DNA of 59,507 bases from Mesorhizobium sp. ORS 3359 (GCA_000824845.1 CCNC01000182.1:1-59507), one strand, 5' to 3'. Numbered from the stretch's first letter, positions 9,204 through 17,797 are shown. Numbers and translations: made by a program. Notes: generated by a model from the sequence alone, not told the origin.

Positions 9204-9586
9204 CCGTCCCTCCAACAGGCGAGCCTGCTCTCGTTCTGGGCCGTACGGGCCTCAGGAAATCCACCTTGCGCTTTTGCCTTTCGGCTGGGGCGTTCAGTGG
9301 CCGCCTGAGATGGGTTGAATGTACGCCGGGTAAGCGGTTTGGGGAATGCCGGCACGCCTGTGGATAGCGGGATTATCGGGGACCGCAGGCAAAAGCTCGG
9401 AATTCGGCGGCCGAACCTCTTAGACAGCCTCCCCCGCTTTTTTAGCGACCTTCGATGTTGGAGCCTTGTCGCGCCGCCCCGTCCGCGTTTCAATGTCGGC
9501 AAAAGAGTTTGGGTCGGCAAAAGACTTCGGGCGCCAGCGCGGACTCCGCCGCGCATTTCGCGCGATGTGCCTCGGGGGAGGTCGGA

Positions 9587-10525
9587 TTGAAGGTCGGGGT
9601 GGTTCTCAATCCGATAGCCGGCGGCGGCAGGCTCAAGCGGCACTGGGCCGAGGTGGCGGCATCGCTCAAGACGAATTTCGGCGACTTCGACCTGCGCGAG
9701 ACGCAAGCCGCCGGCGACGCCGAGCGGCTGGCGATCGACCTCACCGCCGGCGGATGTGAGCTGGTGATCGCGGCCGGCGGCGACGGCACCGCCAGCGAAG
9801 TGGCCGACGGGCTCCTGCAGGCGCGTCAGGAGAGCGGCCGCGAAAGCGCGCTTGGGCTCTTGCCCTGCGGCACCGGCATCGACTTCGCGCGCGGGCTTGG
9901 CCTGCCGCGCGGCATCGACGCCACGCTGAAGAGGATCGCCGGGGCCGAGGGCCGCAAGATCGATGCTGGCCGCATCTGCTACATCGACGACCACGGCGCG
10001 CTGGCCAGCCGCCATTTCATCAACATCGCCAGCCTCGGCCTGTCCGGCGCGACGGATCGCGCCGTCAATGCCGACAAGCGCAAGGGCAGGGTCTCGGCCA
10101 AGGCGTTGTTCTTCTGGCGCACGGTGCTGGAGTTCGTCCGCTATCGCTTCCAGGACGTCCGGATCACCATCGACGACGGCGAGCCGGTCGAGGCGCGCAT
10201 GGCGCTGGTGGCGGTGGCCAACGGCAAATTCTTCGGCGGCGGCATGATGATCGCGCCGGACGCCGAGCTAGCCGACGGCCTGTTTGACATCGTCATCCTG
10301 CGCGCAGCCGGCAAGCTTGGCCTGATAAGGGACATCCGCCTGCTCTATGGCGGCCGCCACCGCAACCATCCGGCGATCACGATCCTCCGCGGCCGCAAGG
10401 TGCTGGTCGAGCCGTTGGGCGATGCCGAGAAGAATGGCGCGCTGGTCGATATAGACGGCGAGTCGCCGGGGCGGATTCCGGCGACGTTCGAGATCCTGCC
10501 CGGCGCGCTGAGGCTCAGAGGTTGA
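9587..10525 (+). CDS. diacylglycerol kinase family lipid kinase (YegS/BmrU type)
   Basis: An ATP-dependent lipid or sphingoid-base kinase-like protein of 312 residues. The N-terminus VGVVLNPIAGGG and the motif AAGGDGTASEVADGL (near 58-72) are the nucleotide-binding signatures of the DAGK catalytic domain; LPCGTGIDFARGLG follows, as in YegS. The proposed start is TTG at 9587 because GGGGGAGG lies six bases upstream and translation then begins at the conserved first strand; an ATG far upstream at 9455 would add an unrelated leader. The natural lipid substrate cannot be read from the sequence. Confidence 0.88.
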   Translation: MKVGVVLNPIAGGGRLKRHWAEVAASLKTNFGDFDLRETQAAGDAERLAIDLTAGGCELVIAAGGDGTASEVADGLLQARQESGRESALGLLPCGTGIDFARGLGLPRGIDATLKRIAGAEGRKIDAGRICYIDDHGALASRHFINIASLGLSGATDRAVNADKRKGRVSAKALFFWRTVLEFVRYRFQDVRITIDDGEPVEARMALVAVANGKFFGGGMMIAPDAELADGLFDIVILRAAGKLGLIRDIRLLYGGRHRNHPAITILRGRKVLVEPLGDAEKNGALVDIDGESPGRIPATFEILPGALRLRG

Positions 10526-10597
10526 ATCAACTGGCTGAGGGCTTGATTCAGCCGGCACGGCCAGACGATTGAAATAGCTGGCTAAATTCTTGCTGGA

Positions 10598-11515
10598 TTA
10601 CAGTTCGAGCTTGGCCGGGAAGCCTGGCGCGCGAAGCTCCGTGCCGACCGCATCCTCGAGCAGCTTGACGATCTTGGTCGACCAGGCGTCGCCGCCATAG
10701 GCGCGCTTGCCTTGCTCGAAGATTGCGTTGACGCGTGTCGCCAGATCGAGCGGCGCGCCGAAATCCCTGCCCATGGCCAGCGCGAAGCCGAGATCCTTCA
10801 ACGCCAGGTCCATGGTGAACCCGATGTCGTAGGAGCCGTTGAGCACGAGCTGGCTTTCGGTCTCGTGGACGAAGCTGTTGCCGGAGGAGGCGACGATCGC
10901 GTGATAGGCCTGGGCGAGGTCGAGCCCGCCTCGCTTCGCCAGCATCAGCGCCTCGCCCGCGGCGGCCAGATGGATGAAGGCCAGCATGTTGGTGATGACC
11001 TTGATCACCGCCGCCGAGCCGACCGGACCCATCAGGAAGGATTTCGCGCACATCGCCTCGATGGCCGGGCGGTGGCGTTCGTAGAGCGCGGCGTCGCCGC
11101 CGACGAGCGCGGTGATCTTGCCCGCTGCAGCCAGATGCACGCCGCCGGTGACCGGGCATTCCAACGTCTCGATGCCCTTCGCCGAGGCGAGGGCCGCCAG
11201 CCGCAGAATCTCGTCGCGGCCGTTGGTCGACATCTCGATCCAGGCGCCGCCCGCCGGCAGGCCCTCGAGCAATCCGCCCGGGCCGGCGAGCACCGCTTCG
11301 CTGACCTTGGGCGAGGGCAGGCAAGTGATCGCATTGCCGGCGCGGGCGGCCGCCTCGGCCGGGCTCGCCGCCGCCGTGGCGCCGAGCGCGACGAGGCGCT
11401 CGACAGCCGCCGGGTCGCGGTCGAAGACCGTGACGGGGAAGCCGTTGCGCAGCAGGCTGGCGGCAAGGTTGCCGCCGAGATGGCCGAGGCCGATGAAGGC
11501 GTAAGCGAGCATCAC
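10598..11515 (-). CDS. NAD(P)-dependent dehydrogenase of the 3-hydroxyisobutyrate dehydrogenase family
   Basis: A 305-residue beta-hydroxyacid dehydrogenase. It has the Rossmann motif GLGHLGGNLA at the N-terminus, the substrate-binding signature CPVTGGVHLAAAGK near 122-135, and GPVGSAAVIKVITNM near 166-180 containing the family catalytic Lys and following Asn. It is the last gene of a three-gene minus-strand operon: its ATG overlaps the stop of the enolase-superfamily gene by four bases. In this setting it probably oxidises or reduces a sugar-acid-derived hydroxyacid, which is inference. Confidence 0.9.
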   Translation of the reverse strand: MMLAYAFIGLGHLGGNLAASLLRNGFPVTVFDRDPAAVERLVALGATAAASPAEAAARAGNAITCLPSPKVSEAVLAGPGGLLEGLPAGGAWIEMSTNGRDEILRLAALASAKGIETLECPVTGGVHLAAAGKITALVGGDAALYERHRPAIEAMCAKSFLMGPVGSAAVIKVITNMLAFIHLAAAGEALMLAKRGGLDLAQAYHAIVASSGNSFVHETESQLVLNGSYDIGFTMDLALKDLGFALAMGRDFGAPLDLATRVNAIFEQGKRAYGGDAWSTKIVKLLEDAVGTELRAPGFPAKLEL

Positions 11516-12723
11516 GGCATCAGCGGCGTCTGCATCATCTGCAGATGCAGGTCCTTGCCGCTATAGGGGTGCGCATCGCAGACCGCCTCGTCGAGCTCCA
11601 CGCCGAGGCCGGGCTCCTTCGATGGGATGACATTGCCGTCCTGCCATTCGATCTTCTTCTTGAGCAGGGTGGCATGGAAACCGTCCCACTGCTTCAGCGA
11701 TTCCAGGATGAGGAAATTGGGCAGCGTCACCGCGAGCTGGATGTTGGCGGCGCCGACGATCGGGCCGCAATAGCAGTGCGGCGCCACCTGGATGTGATAG
11801 GCCTCGGCCATGGCGGCGATCTTCTTGGTTTCGAGGATGCCGCCAGAGCGGCCGAGGTCGGGCTGCAGGATGGTCGCGGCGCGATTTTCGATGACGCGGG
11901 CGAACTCGAATTTCGTCGTCAGCCGCTCGCCCGTGGCGATCGGAATCGAGGTGCCGCGTGCGACCTGCGCCATCACCTCGGGCATATCCGGCGGCACCGG
12001 CTCCTCAAACCACAGCGGATCGTAAGGCTCGATGGCGCGCGCCAGGCGCAGCGCGCCCGAAGCGGTGAACTGGCCATGCGTGCCGAACAGGATGTCCGCC
12101 CTGTTACCGACGGCCTTACGGATCGCCTTGATCATGCGCGCCGACAGGTCGATGTCGATCAAGCGCGGCTGGTGGCCGTCATAGGCAGTGTAGGGGCCGG
12201 CCGGGTCGAGCTTCACGGCGTTGAAGCCCTGCTCGACATATTCAAGCGCGCAGGCGGCGGCCATGTCGGGGTCATTGTAGACGTTCTTGCCGCGGGCATC
12301 TTCCGAATGGACGCTGCCGCTATGCGGATAGAGATAGGTGTAGGAGCGCAGCGTCTCGTGCACCTGGCCGCCAAGCAGCTTGTAGACCGGCTGGTCCGCC
12401 TCCTTGCCGATGATGTCCCAGCAGGCCATTTCGAGCGCCGAGAAGCAGCCCATGCCGGAGACGTCCGGGCGCTGAGTGAAGCCGGACGAATAGACGCGGC
12501 GGAACAGGTTTTCGAGATCGTGCGGGTCGCGGCCGACGAGGTAGCGTTCGGCCATGTCCTCGATCATCCTGGCGGTGACATGCGCCGAGAAGGTGGCGTT
12601 ATAGGCTTCGCCATAGCCGACGACGCCGCCATCGGTGGTGAGCTTGACGAAGATGAAATATTTGCCGCCGATGCCGGGCGGCGGGTTGCCGACAACCCAG
12701 GTCTTCACGTCGGTGATTTTCAT
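11512..12723 (-). CDS. mandelate racemase/muconate lactonizing enzyme family dehydratase
   Basis: An enolase-superfamily enzyme of 403 residues. The capping domain starts MKITDVKTWVVG. The barrel contains FNAVKLDP, FGTHGQFT, PLWFEEP, IPIATGERL and QVAPHCYCGP, which provide Glu metal ligands and a His acid/base of the sugar-acid dehydratase type (galactonate or mannonate dehydratase-like). The reaction is probably dehydration of an aldonate to a 2-keto-3-deoxy acid; the exact sugar is unknown. Start 12723 is chosen because it overlaps the upstream stop (ATGA); the frame could extend to 12759. Middle gene of the operon. Confidence 0.88.
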   Translation of the reverse strand: MKITDVKTWVVGNPPPGIGGKYFIFVKLTTDGGVVGYGEAYNATFSAHVTARMIEDMAERYLVGRDPHDLENLFRRVYSSGFTQRPDVSGMGCFSALEMACWDIIGKEADQPVYKLLGGQVHETLRSYTYLYPHSGSVHSEDARGKNVYNDPDMAAACALEYVEQGFNAVKLDPAGPYTAYDGHQPRLIDIDLSARMIKAIRKAVGNRADILFGTHGQFTASGALRLARAIEPYDPLWFEEPVPPDMPEVMAQVARGTSIPIATGERLTTKFEFARVIENRAATILQPDLGRSGGILETKKIAAMAEAYHIQVAPHCYCGPIVGAANIQLAVTLPNFLILESLKQWDGFHATLLKKKIEWQDGNVIPSKEPGLGVELDEAVCDAHPYSGKDLHLQMMQTPLMP

Positions 12724-14336
12724 TTCTGATCCTCCAGAACCAGGTCGGCGCCTTTCCATCCGGTCAGGATCGAGGCGGCGTTGGTGTTGCCCGTGATGTT
12801 GTCAGGGAAAATCGAAGCGTCGATGACGCGTAGGCCCTCGATCCCGTGCACCCGAAGCCGTGGATCGACGACGGCGCGCGTGGCGTCCGGCCCCATGCGG
12901 CAGGTCGAGACCGGGTGGTAGACCGTGCCCGAGCGCTTCCGGAAATCCTGGATGAGGTCGGCATCGGACTGGATCGAGGCACCAGGCAGCACCTCTTGTT
13001 CGATGATCTCGGCCATGGCTGGCATCGCGGCGATCTTGCGCACGAACTTCACCGCCGCCAGCATCTCGTCGACATCGGCATTGGTCGAATAGGCATTGGC
13101 CGTGATTCTCGGATAGTCGCGCGGATTGCTCGAGCGGATCATGATCTCGCCGCGGCTCGACGGGCGGCAGTTGGACAGGCCGATCGAGAAACCCGGCCAG
13201 GGATCGGGCGTCAGGATCGGACGTTCGCCGCTCTTCGGGATGACGGTCGAGAAGGCCTGGAAATAAAGCTGCATGTTCGGCCGCGCCATCGACGGATCGG
13301 TGCGGAAGAAGCCGCCGGCATTGTTCATCGACAGCGACAGCGGACCGGAGCGCAAGAGGATATATTGCATGCCGACGAGCAGCTTGCCCCACCAGGGCCG
13401 CAGGATCTGGTTCAGCGTCGGCAGCTTGCCTTTGAACGTGTAGTTGATGCCGACATGGTCCTGCAGATTGGCGCCGACATTGTCGTTGGCGTGGACAACC
13501 GGGATGCCCAGATTGCCAAGCAGTGTCGTGGGGCCGACGCCGGAGAGCTGCAGCAGCTGCGGCGAGTTGATTGAACCGCCTGACAGGATCACTTCGCGGC
13601 CGGCGCGGGCGGTTTTCGTCTGGCCGTTCTGCTCATATTCGATGCCGACCGCGCGCTTGCCCTCGAACAGGATTCTCGTCGCTAGCGCGTTTGTCTCGAC
13701 GCAAACGTTGGGGCGTTTCATCGCCGGGCGCAGGAAGGCGCGGGCGGCCGACATGCGGCGGCCGTTCTTGGTCGTGATCTGGTAAACGCCGACACCTTCC
13801 TGGGAGGCGCCGTTGAAGTCCGGGTTGAAGGGCAGGCCGGTCTGCTCGGCGGCAGCGAGATAGCGCTTGGTCAGCGGATGCACCGCGCGCGAACAATCGG
13901 TGATGTGCAGCGGGCCGCCGACGCCGCGCCACCGGTCGGCGCCCGCGGCATTGTCTTCCATCGCCTTGAAGGAGGGGAGCAGATCGTCATAGCCCCAGCC
14001 GGGATTGCCGGCGGCGGCCCAGGCGTCGAAATCCTCGCGCGCGCCGCGAATGAAGACCATGGCGTTGATCGAGCTGGAGCCGCCGAGCAGCTTGCCGCGC
14101 GGCCAGTGGTCGGCATTGCCGGCGAGACCTGGGTCCGGCTCGGCCTTGTAGTTCCAGTTGACGGCCGGGTCGAAGAAGGTCTTGCCGTAGCCGAGCGGCA
14201 TCTGGACGTAGAAGCGCCGGTCGGTCCCGCCGGCCTCCAGCACCAGCACCGAGAAGCGGCCCGAAGCCGACAATTTGTCGGCCACGACCGAACCGGCCGA
14301 GCCGGAGCCGACGATGATGAAATCATAAGTCTGCAT
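12720..14336 (-). CDS. GMC family FAD-dependent oxidoreductase
   Basis: A flavoenzyme of 538 residues, choline dehydrogenase/alcohol oxidase superfamily. The N-terminal FAD motif is IIVGSGSAGSVVADKL; the GMC signature GKLLGGSSSINAMVFIRG lies near 81-98; the second signature GGSINSPQLL and the C-terminal active-site HPVSTCRMG and DNITGNTNAAS are present, with the catalytic His in the first of these. It has no signal peptide, so it is probably cytosolic or peripheral. It is the first gene of the overlapping operon with a dehydratase and a dehydrogenase, suggesting oxidation of a polyol or sugar alcohol as the entry step. Confidence 0.92.
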   Translation of the reverse strand: MQTYDFIIVGSGSAGSVVADKLSASGRFSVLVLEAGGTDRRFYVQMPLGYGKTFFDPAVNWNYKAEPDPGLAGNADHWPRGKLLGGSSSINAMVFIRGAREDFDAWAAAGNPGWGYDDLLPSFKAMEDNAAGADRWRGVGGPLHITDCSRAVHPLTKRYLAAAEQTGLPFNPDFNGASQEGVGVYQITTKNGRRMSAARAFLRPAMKRPNVCVETNALATRILFEGKRAVGIEYEQNGQTKTARAGREVILSGGSINSPQLLQLSGVGPTTLLGNLGIPVVHANDNVGANLQDHVGINYTFKGKLPTLNQILRPWWGKLLVGMQYILLRSGPLSLSMNNAGGFFRTDPSMARPNMQLYFQAFSTVIPKSGERPILTPDPWPGFSIGLSNCRPSSRGEIMIRSSNPRDYPRITANAYSTNADVDEMLAAVKFVRKIAAMPAMAEIIEQEVLPGASIQSDADLIQDFRKRSGTVYHPVSTCRMGPDATRAVVDPRLRVHGIEGLRVIDASIFPDNITGNTNAASILTGWKGADLVLEDQK

Positions 14337-14488
14337 GATAAGCGGGCGCGCTCCGAAATTCGCGGCCTAGCCTAGACATTGCCGGTTCACGTCGTCGCCG
14401 GACCTTCCGGCATCGCTTGTGAAAAAAGCGACCGTCCAATTCGGTGGAATCTCAGCCTGGAGCCCCTGTCGGAGTCCAATTCTAGGGC

Positions 14489-15190
14489 TCAATTGTCAGA
14501 ATCGCGCCTGCGCCCATCCTCGTCGAACAGGGCCACAACCCTATTGGCTTCTTCCAGCAGGAAGGTGAACACGCTTGAATATGATTTGGCCGAAACAGAC
14601 AGAGGGTCATTGCTCGCCCACTGAAAAACCCGCCCGTTCGGATTCATGCCGATTAAATCCCTTTTGCGGCCGAGTGAGCCAACAAAAAGAATATCGTCCG
14701 GCGCATTGACAGGTCGCCGCTTTACATTCGGTTCCATTATGGAGAAGGGTTGCTGGCCAGCCTCCACCAGATCTGTGCGCGACCAGCTAAGTCGCAGGCC
14801 ATATAGATTTATGTAATTGGCAAACAAACCTATGCCGTTGTGCAGCATGAGAAAACAGCGGAAATTGTCCGGAATCCTGCGCGAAAGTTCATTCTCCATC
14901 TGCTCAATCCCGGCAGCGCCAAGTGGTGCATATATTTGATGCAAGTACGCCTCGGGCGCGCGGTGCGGCGTGTGACCGATCCAATCTGTTCCGTCGGGGT
15001 ATGTCTTATGGCCGAGACTTCTCCATCTATCGACCAATGCCCGGATATCTTTGTATGCGCGAGCGTCCTGCGCGTTTGACCATTCTTCCGGCATGGGCAG
15101 GTCCCTAGCGGCCCCCTGGGGCGATACACGTATCAGCTGTCCGTCGATAACTGCGCGCAGTCTACCTTTAATGCATGCGCCATGCAGCAT
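14489..15190 (-). CDS. SMI1/KNR4 (SUKH) domain protein
   Basis: A 233-residue soluble protein. The middle part resembles the SUKH fold: IEQMENELSRRIPDNFRCFL followed by LMLHNGIGLFANYINLYG, then a C-terminal FQWASNDPLSVS segment. SUKH proteins are widely used as immunity proteins in polymorphic-toxin and contact-dependent systems. No toxin gene is adjacent, so this is either an orphan immunity gene or has another role. Its base composition is clearly less GC-rich than its neighbours, which suggests transfer. The start could also be internal (MPEEWSN). Family assignment moderately confident. Confidence 0.7.
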   Translation of the reverse strand: MLHGACIKGRLRAVIDGQLIRVSPQGAARDLPMPEEWSNAQDARAYKDIRALVDRWRSLGHKTYPDGTDWIGHTPHRAPEAYLHQIYAPLGAAGIEQMENELSRRIPDNFRCFLMLHNGIGLFANYINLYGLRLSWSRTDLVEAGQQPFSIMEPNVKRRPVNAPDDILFVGSLGRKRDLIGMNPNGRVFQWASNDPLSVSAKSYSSVFTFLLEEANRVVALFDEDGRRRDSDN

Positions 15191-15268
15191 ACCCGGCGAC
15201 AGGTGCGTTGACCTATTATCGTTGCCTCGCTACGGGATCGAAGTAGCGGCTTCAGAAGGATTTGGCGC

Positions 15269-15664
15269 ATGGTGCATTACGCGGACGGAAAACCGCTTGG
15301 CGACCTCACGCTGCGCACGCTCGCCATGCCGTCGGACGCCAATGCGGCTGGCGACATCTTCGGCGGCTGGGTGATGGCGCAGATGGACCTTGCCTGCGGC
15401 ATCCGCGCCGCCGAGCGCGCCAAGGGGCGCGTGGTCACCGCAGCGGTCAAGGAGATGTCCTTTGCCAAGCCGATGAAGATCGGCGACACGCTTTGCATCT
15501 ACACCCATGTCGAGCGCGTCGGCCGCACCTCGATGGTGCTCAAGGTCGAGGCCTGGGCACAGCGCTACCTTTCCGACCTGATGGAGAAGGTCACCCATGC
15601 CGATTTCGTCATGGTGGCGCTCGACGGCGAGGGCAAGCCGAAGCCGGTTCCGGCCGAGAGCTGA
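15269..15664 (+). CDS. yciA: acyl-CoA thioesterase, YciA-like hotdog protein
   Basis: A 131-residue single-hotdog thioesterase that hydrolyses acyl-CoA to fatty acid and CoA. Diagnostic segments are LAMPSDANAAGDIFGGWVM (near 18-36), with the catalytic-site Asp and GGW of the YciA/BACH group, and VTAAVKEMSFAKPMKIGD. Length and motif order match YciA. It starts at an ATG preceded by AGAAGGATTTGGCGC. It is a single gene divergent from the SUKH gene. Confidence 0.9.
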   Translation: MVHYADGKPLGDLTLRTLAMPSDANAAGDIFGGWVMAQMDLACGIRAAERAKGRVVTAAVKEMSFAKPMKIGDTLCIYTHVERVGRTSMVLKVEAWAQRYLSDLMEKVTHADFVMVALDGEGKPKPVPAES

Positions 15665-15780
15665 CAGGTCTCCGATTCTCCCGGGCTTGCGTTTTGTAAC
15701 AACGCCCGAGCGGGAGATGCGCTTCGCGACATCCAATGGTTGCCTTCGCGCCCCAATTTGTGGTCGCGAGGGGGAAAACA

Positions 15781-15984
15781 ATGCGTCAACACATGCTGAA
15801 CGGCTGGCTCGTGGCAGCCCTTATTGCTCTGGTCTGCCTGCTCGGCATAACGGCCTATGTGGAGGTCAGGAAAGACCTTCCACGCGTCGCCTGCATCAAG
15901 GGCTCGAGGGCGATCGACAAGAAATTCGCGCAGCCGGAGAACTGCTCGACGACGTGCTGCAACACTATCGCTGCAAGCGCCTGA
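15781..15984 (+). CDS. small single-span membrane or exported protein
   Basis: A 67-residue protein with GAGGGGG a few bases before the ATG at 15781. Residues 8-26 (GWLVAALIALVCLLGITAY) form one hydrophobic helix; the rest is short and polar with four Cys, three of them in CSTTCC close to the C-terminus. The helix could be a membrane anchor or an uncleaved signal. No family is recognised. It lies alone between yciA and the HxlR regulator. Confidence 0.5.
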   Translation: MRQHMLNGWLVAALIALVCLLGITAYVEVRKDLPRVACIKGSRAIDKKFAQPENCSTTCCNTIAASA

Positions 15985-16154
15985 TCGGTGGCCGGCTAAA
16001 GACAGTCATCCTTGTCGAGACGGTTGCGTGGCGACGCCTGCGAGGCTGGCTGGAGAGCGGCAGCAAATCCGATCAAAGCCGGAAGGCACGACAGGCCCGG
16101 CGCCGCGCCGCACGGTTCATCCAATGATTCAGAAACCTTTGAACTACAAGGGTT

Positions 16155-16523
16155 TCAAGGCTGCTGGCTGTCGAATCTCGCCCGCGCCTCGCGGACCCGA
16201 TCTGTGTTCTTCCGGGCCCATTCGCCAAGCGCGCCGACCGGCACGAGCAGCTCATGGCCGAGCTCGGTCAGCTCGTAATCGACGCGTGGCGGAATGGTCG
16301 GAAACACTTTGCGCGTGACGAAGCCATCGCGTTCCAGACCGCGCAAGGTGGTGGTCAGCATTTTTTGCGAAATGCCGCCGACGGCGGCGCGCAATTCGTT
16401 GAAGCGCATCGCGCCGTCGCCCAGCTTGCCGACCACGAGCACGGTCCATTTGTCGCCAACCCGCTGCAGGATTTCCGACACGGCACGGCAGTCTTCGGTG
16501 ATATGCGGGTGCCTCAGTAACAT
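16155..16523 (-). CDS. HxlR family transcriptional regulator
   Basis: A 122-residue winged-helix protein of the HxlR type: CRAVSEILQRVGDKWTVLV at residues 11-29, then MRFNELRAAVGGISQKMLTT and LERDGFVTRKVF, followed by PPRVDYELTELGHELL. HxlR/YodB/HypR-type regulators often sense quinones, electrophiles or aldehydes through an N-terminal Cys; a Cys is present at position 11. It is divergent from an FMN reductase gene, with an inverted repeat between the two starts, which fits repression of both genes. Confidence 0.9.
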   Translation of the reverse strand: MLLRHPHITEDCRAVSEILQRVGDKWTVLVVGKLGDGAMRFNELRAAVGGISQKMLTTTLRGLERDGFVTRKVFPTIPPRVDYELTELGHELLVPVGALGEWARKNTDRVREARARFDSQQP

Positions 16524-16570
16524 AAACGTGCCCCCTTGCGCGCTGGTTTGTCAGTATCACATATAGCGCC

Positions 16571-16587
16571 GGTATCCAAACGATACC
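16571..16587. promoter_or_regulatory. candidate HxlR operator
   Basis: A perfect dyad GGTATC-CAAAC-GATACC in the 90-base gap between divergent hxlR-type and FMN reductase genes. An additional GTATC half-site lies at 16554-16558. Position and symmetry suit a dimeric winged-helix repressor controlling both directions; binding is inferred only. Confidence 0.55.
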
Positions 16588-16613
16588 AGAAATTCCCGCA
16601 AGGAGAGCCCCTT

Positions 16614-17219
16614 ATGTCCAAGCCCAAAATCGCCATCGTCGTCGGTTCGACGCGCGCCGCCCGCTTCGCCGACGTGCCGACGCAGTGGATTGCCAAGATC
16701 GCCAAGGCCCATGCCGACATCGACGTCGAGATCGTCGATCTGCGCGACTGGCCGCTGCCCTTCTTCGACGAGGTCGCATCCTCCGCCTGGGCGCCGTCGC
16801 AGAACGAAGTTGCGCAGCGCTGGCAGAAGAAGGTCGCCGAGTTCGACGGCTTCATCTTCACCGCCGCCGAATACAATCACGCGCCGACCGGTGTCTTGAA
16901 GAACGCCATCGACTACGCTGCCAATGAATGGAACAAGAAGCCCGCCGGCTTCGTCGGCTATGGCTCGGTCGGCGGCGCGCGCGCGGTCGAACAGCTCCGC
17001 CTGATCGCCGTCGAGCTGCAGATGGCGCCGGTCAAGTCGGCCGTCCATATCGCCTGGGGCGATTTCCTTGCGGTGCGCCAGGGCGAGAAGAAGCTCGAGG
17101 ATCTCGAGCACCTGAACCAGGCGGCCGTGGCGCTGGTCAACGACGTCGCCTGGTGGGCGAAGGTGCTGAAGGCGGCCCGCGCTGCCGACGCGATTGCCGG
17201 TGAAGCCCAGGCCGCTTAA
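16614..17219 (+). CDS. NADPH-dependent FMN reductase
   Basis: A flavodoxin-like flavoprotein of 201 residues. The phosphate-binding loop VVGSTRAARFAD is at residues 8-19, and the flavin/dimer loop TAAEYNHAPTGVLKNAID near 84-101 is characteristic of azoreductase/quinone reductase-type NADPH-dependent FMN reductases. The start at 16614 is preceded by AAGGAGAGCCCCTT, a strong ribosome-binding site. Divergent from an HxlR regulator, so it probably belongs to a quinone or electrophile stress response; this is inferred from family and context. Confidence 0.92.
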   Translation: MSKPKIAIVVGSTRAARFADVPTQWIAKIAKAHADIDVEIVDLRDWPLPFFDEVASSAWAPSQNEVAQRWQKKVAEFDGFIFTAAEYNHAPTGVLKNAIDYAANEWNKKPAGFVGYGSVGGARAVEQLRLIAVELQMAPVKSAVHIAWGDFLAVRQGEKKLEDLEHLNQAAVALVNDVAWWAKVLKAARAADAIAGEAQAA

Positions 17220-17245
17220 AGCGCCTGCGAAAAATCATCCTCCCG

Positions 17246-17271
17246 AAGGGCGGCGCTTGCGTCGCCCTTTT
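17246..17271 (+). terminator. intrinsic terminator after the FMN reductase gene
   Basis: A hairpin GGGCGGCG/CGTCGCCC with loop CTTG and one G-T pair, followed by TTTT, 27 bases after the stop codon. Confidence 0.8.
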
Positions 17272-17431
17272 CAATGTGCGGTGGACTCAAAACCACCATA
17301 TTCCTTGGACCCAGCTTGGCGCACTGTCCTGCGTTCGCCCGGCGACGTTTGGCGGTCCTTGACCGCTCGGAGCGGTGCTTTAGATGCAGGACCGAATCCG
17401 CTGAAAGACGAAGACTGTCGTGGAGGAGCGG

Positions 17432-17797
17432 AATGCCTTGGCTCGGCAGATGGCGCAATCAGTATGGGTCCGTTCCTCGATATCACCCGCGAGGACGGCG
17501 GCCGGATTGAAGGCACGTCCCGCACGGCGCTCGAAGACAGCAGCTTCTTTGGACAGACCGTGCCGGTATCCGGCATCGCGCATGGCGATGTGATTGGAGT
17601 GACGGCCGCTGGCGAGGGTAGGGCCGGCCCGGCGCGGTGAGCTACACCGGCATATTGCGGGACGGCAAGCTGGAGACGATGTGGCTTACGGTGACGGGCA
17701 GCACCATCACCGCCAGGAGGGTGAGATCGCTTCCCGCAAGCAGGTCGGGACCTGGCGTGCCTTCGGCACCAGCCTCGACACCTTCGTCCGCGAATAG
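17432..17797 (+). pseudogene. avidin-family biotin-binding protein, frameshifted
   Basis: GGAGGAG at 17422-17428 and the ATG at 17432 open a frame MPWLGRWRNQYGS, in which W-x-N-Q-x-G-S is the avidin/streptavidin first-strand motif. The frame then changes to FLDITREDGGRIEGT and FFGQTVPVSGIAHGDVIG (near 17475-17600), again to VSYTGILRDGKLETMWLTV (17637-17693), and again to VGTWRAFGTSLDTFVRE followed by TAG at 17795, matching the last avidin strand W-x-x-x-G-x-D-x-F. All three shifts have the same sense, equivalent to one lost base each; together they restore the original frame. The order of strands and total of about 122 codons fit a short rhizobial avidin. Either a decayed gene or sequencing errors. 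Confidence 0.75.

Noticed and set aside
8925..9330. RNase P RNA, tmRNA or a cobalamin riboswitch in the 825-base gap
   Set aside because: The conserved RNase P core (GAGGAAAGTCCGG), the tmRNA tag codons and the cobalamin box were looked for on both strands and not found.
10523..10550. Inverted repeat TGAATCAA/TTGATTCA after the lipid kinase as a terminator
   Set aside because: The stem is short and AT-rich, with no U-run on either strand.
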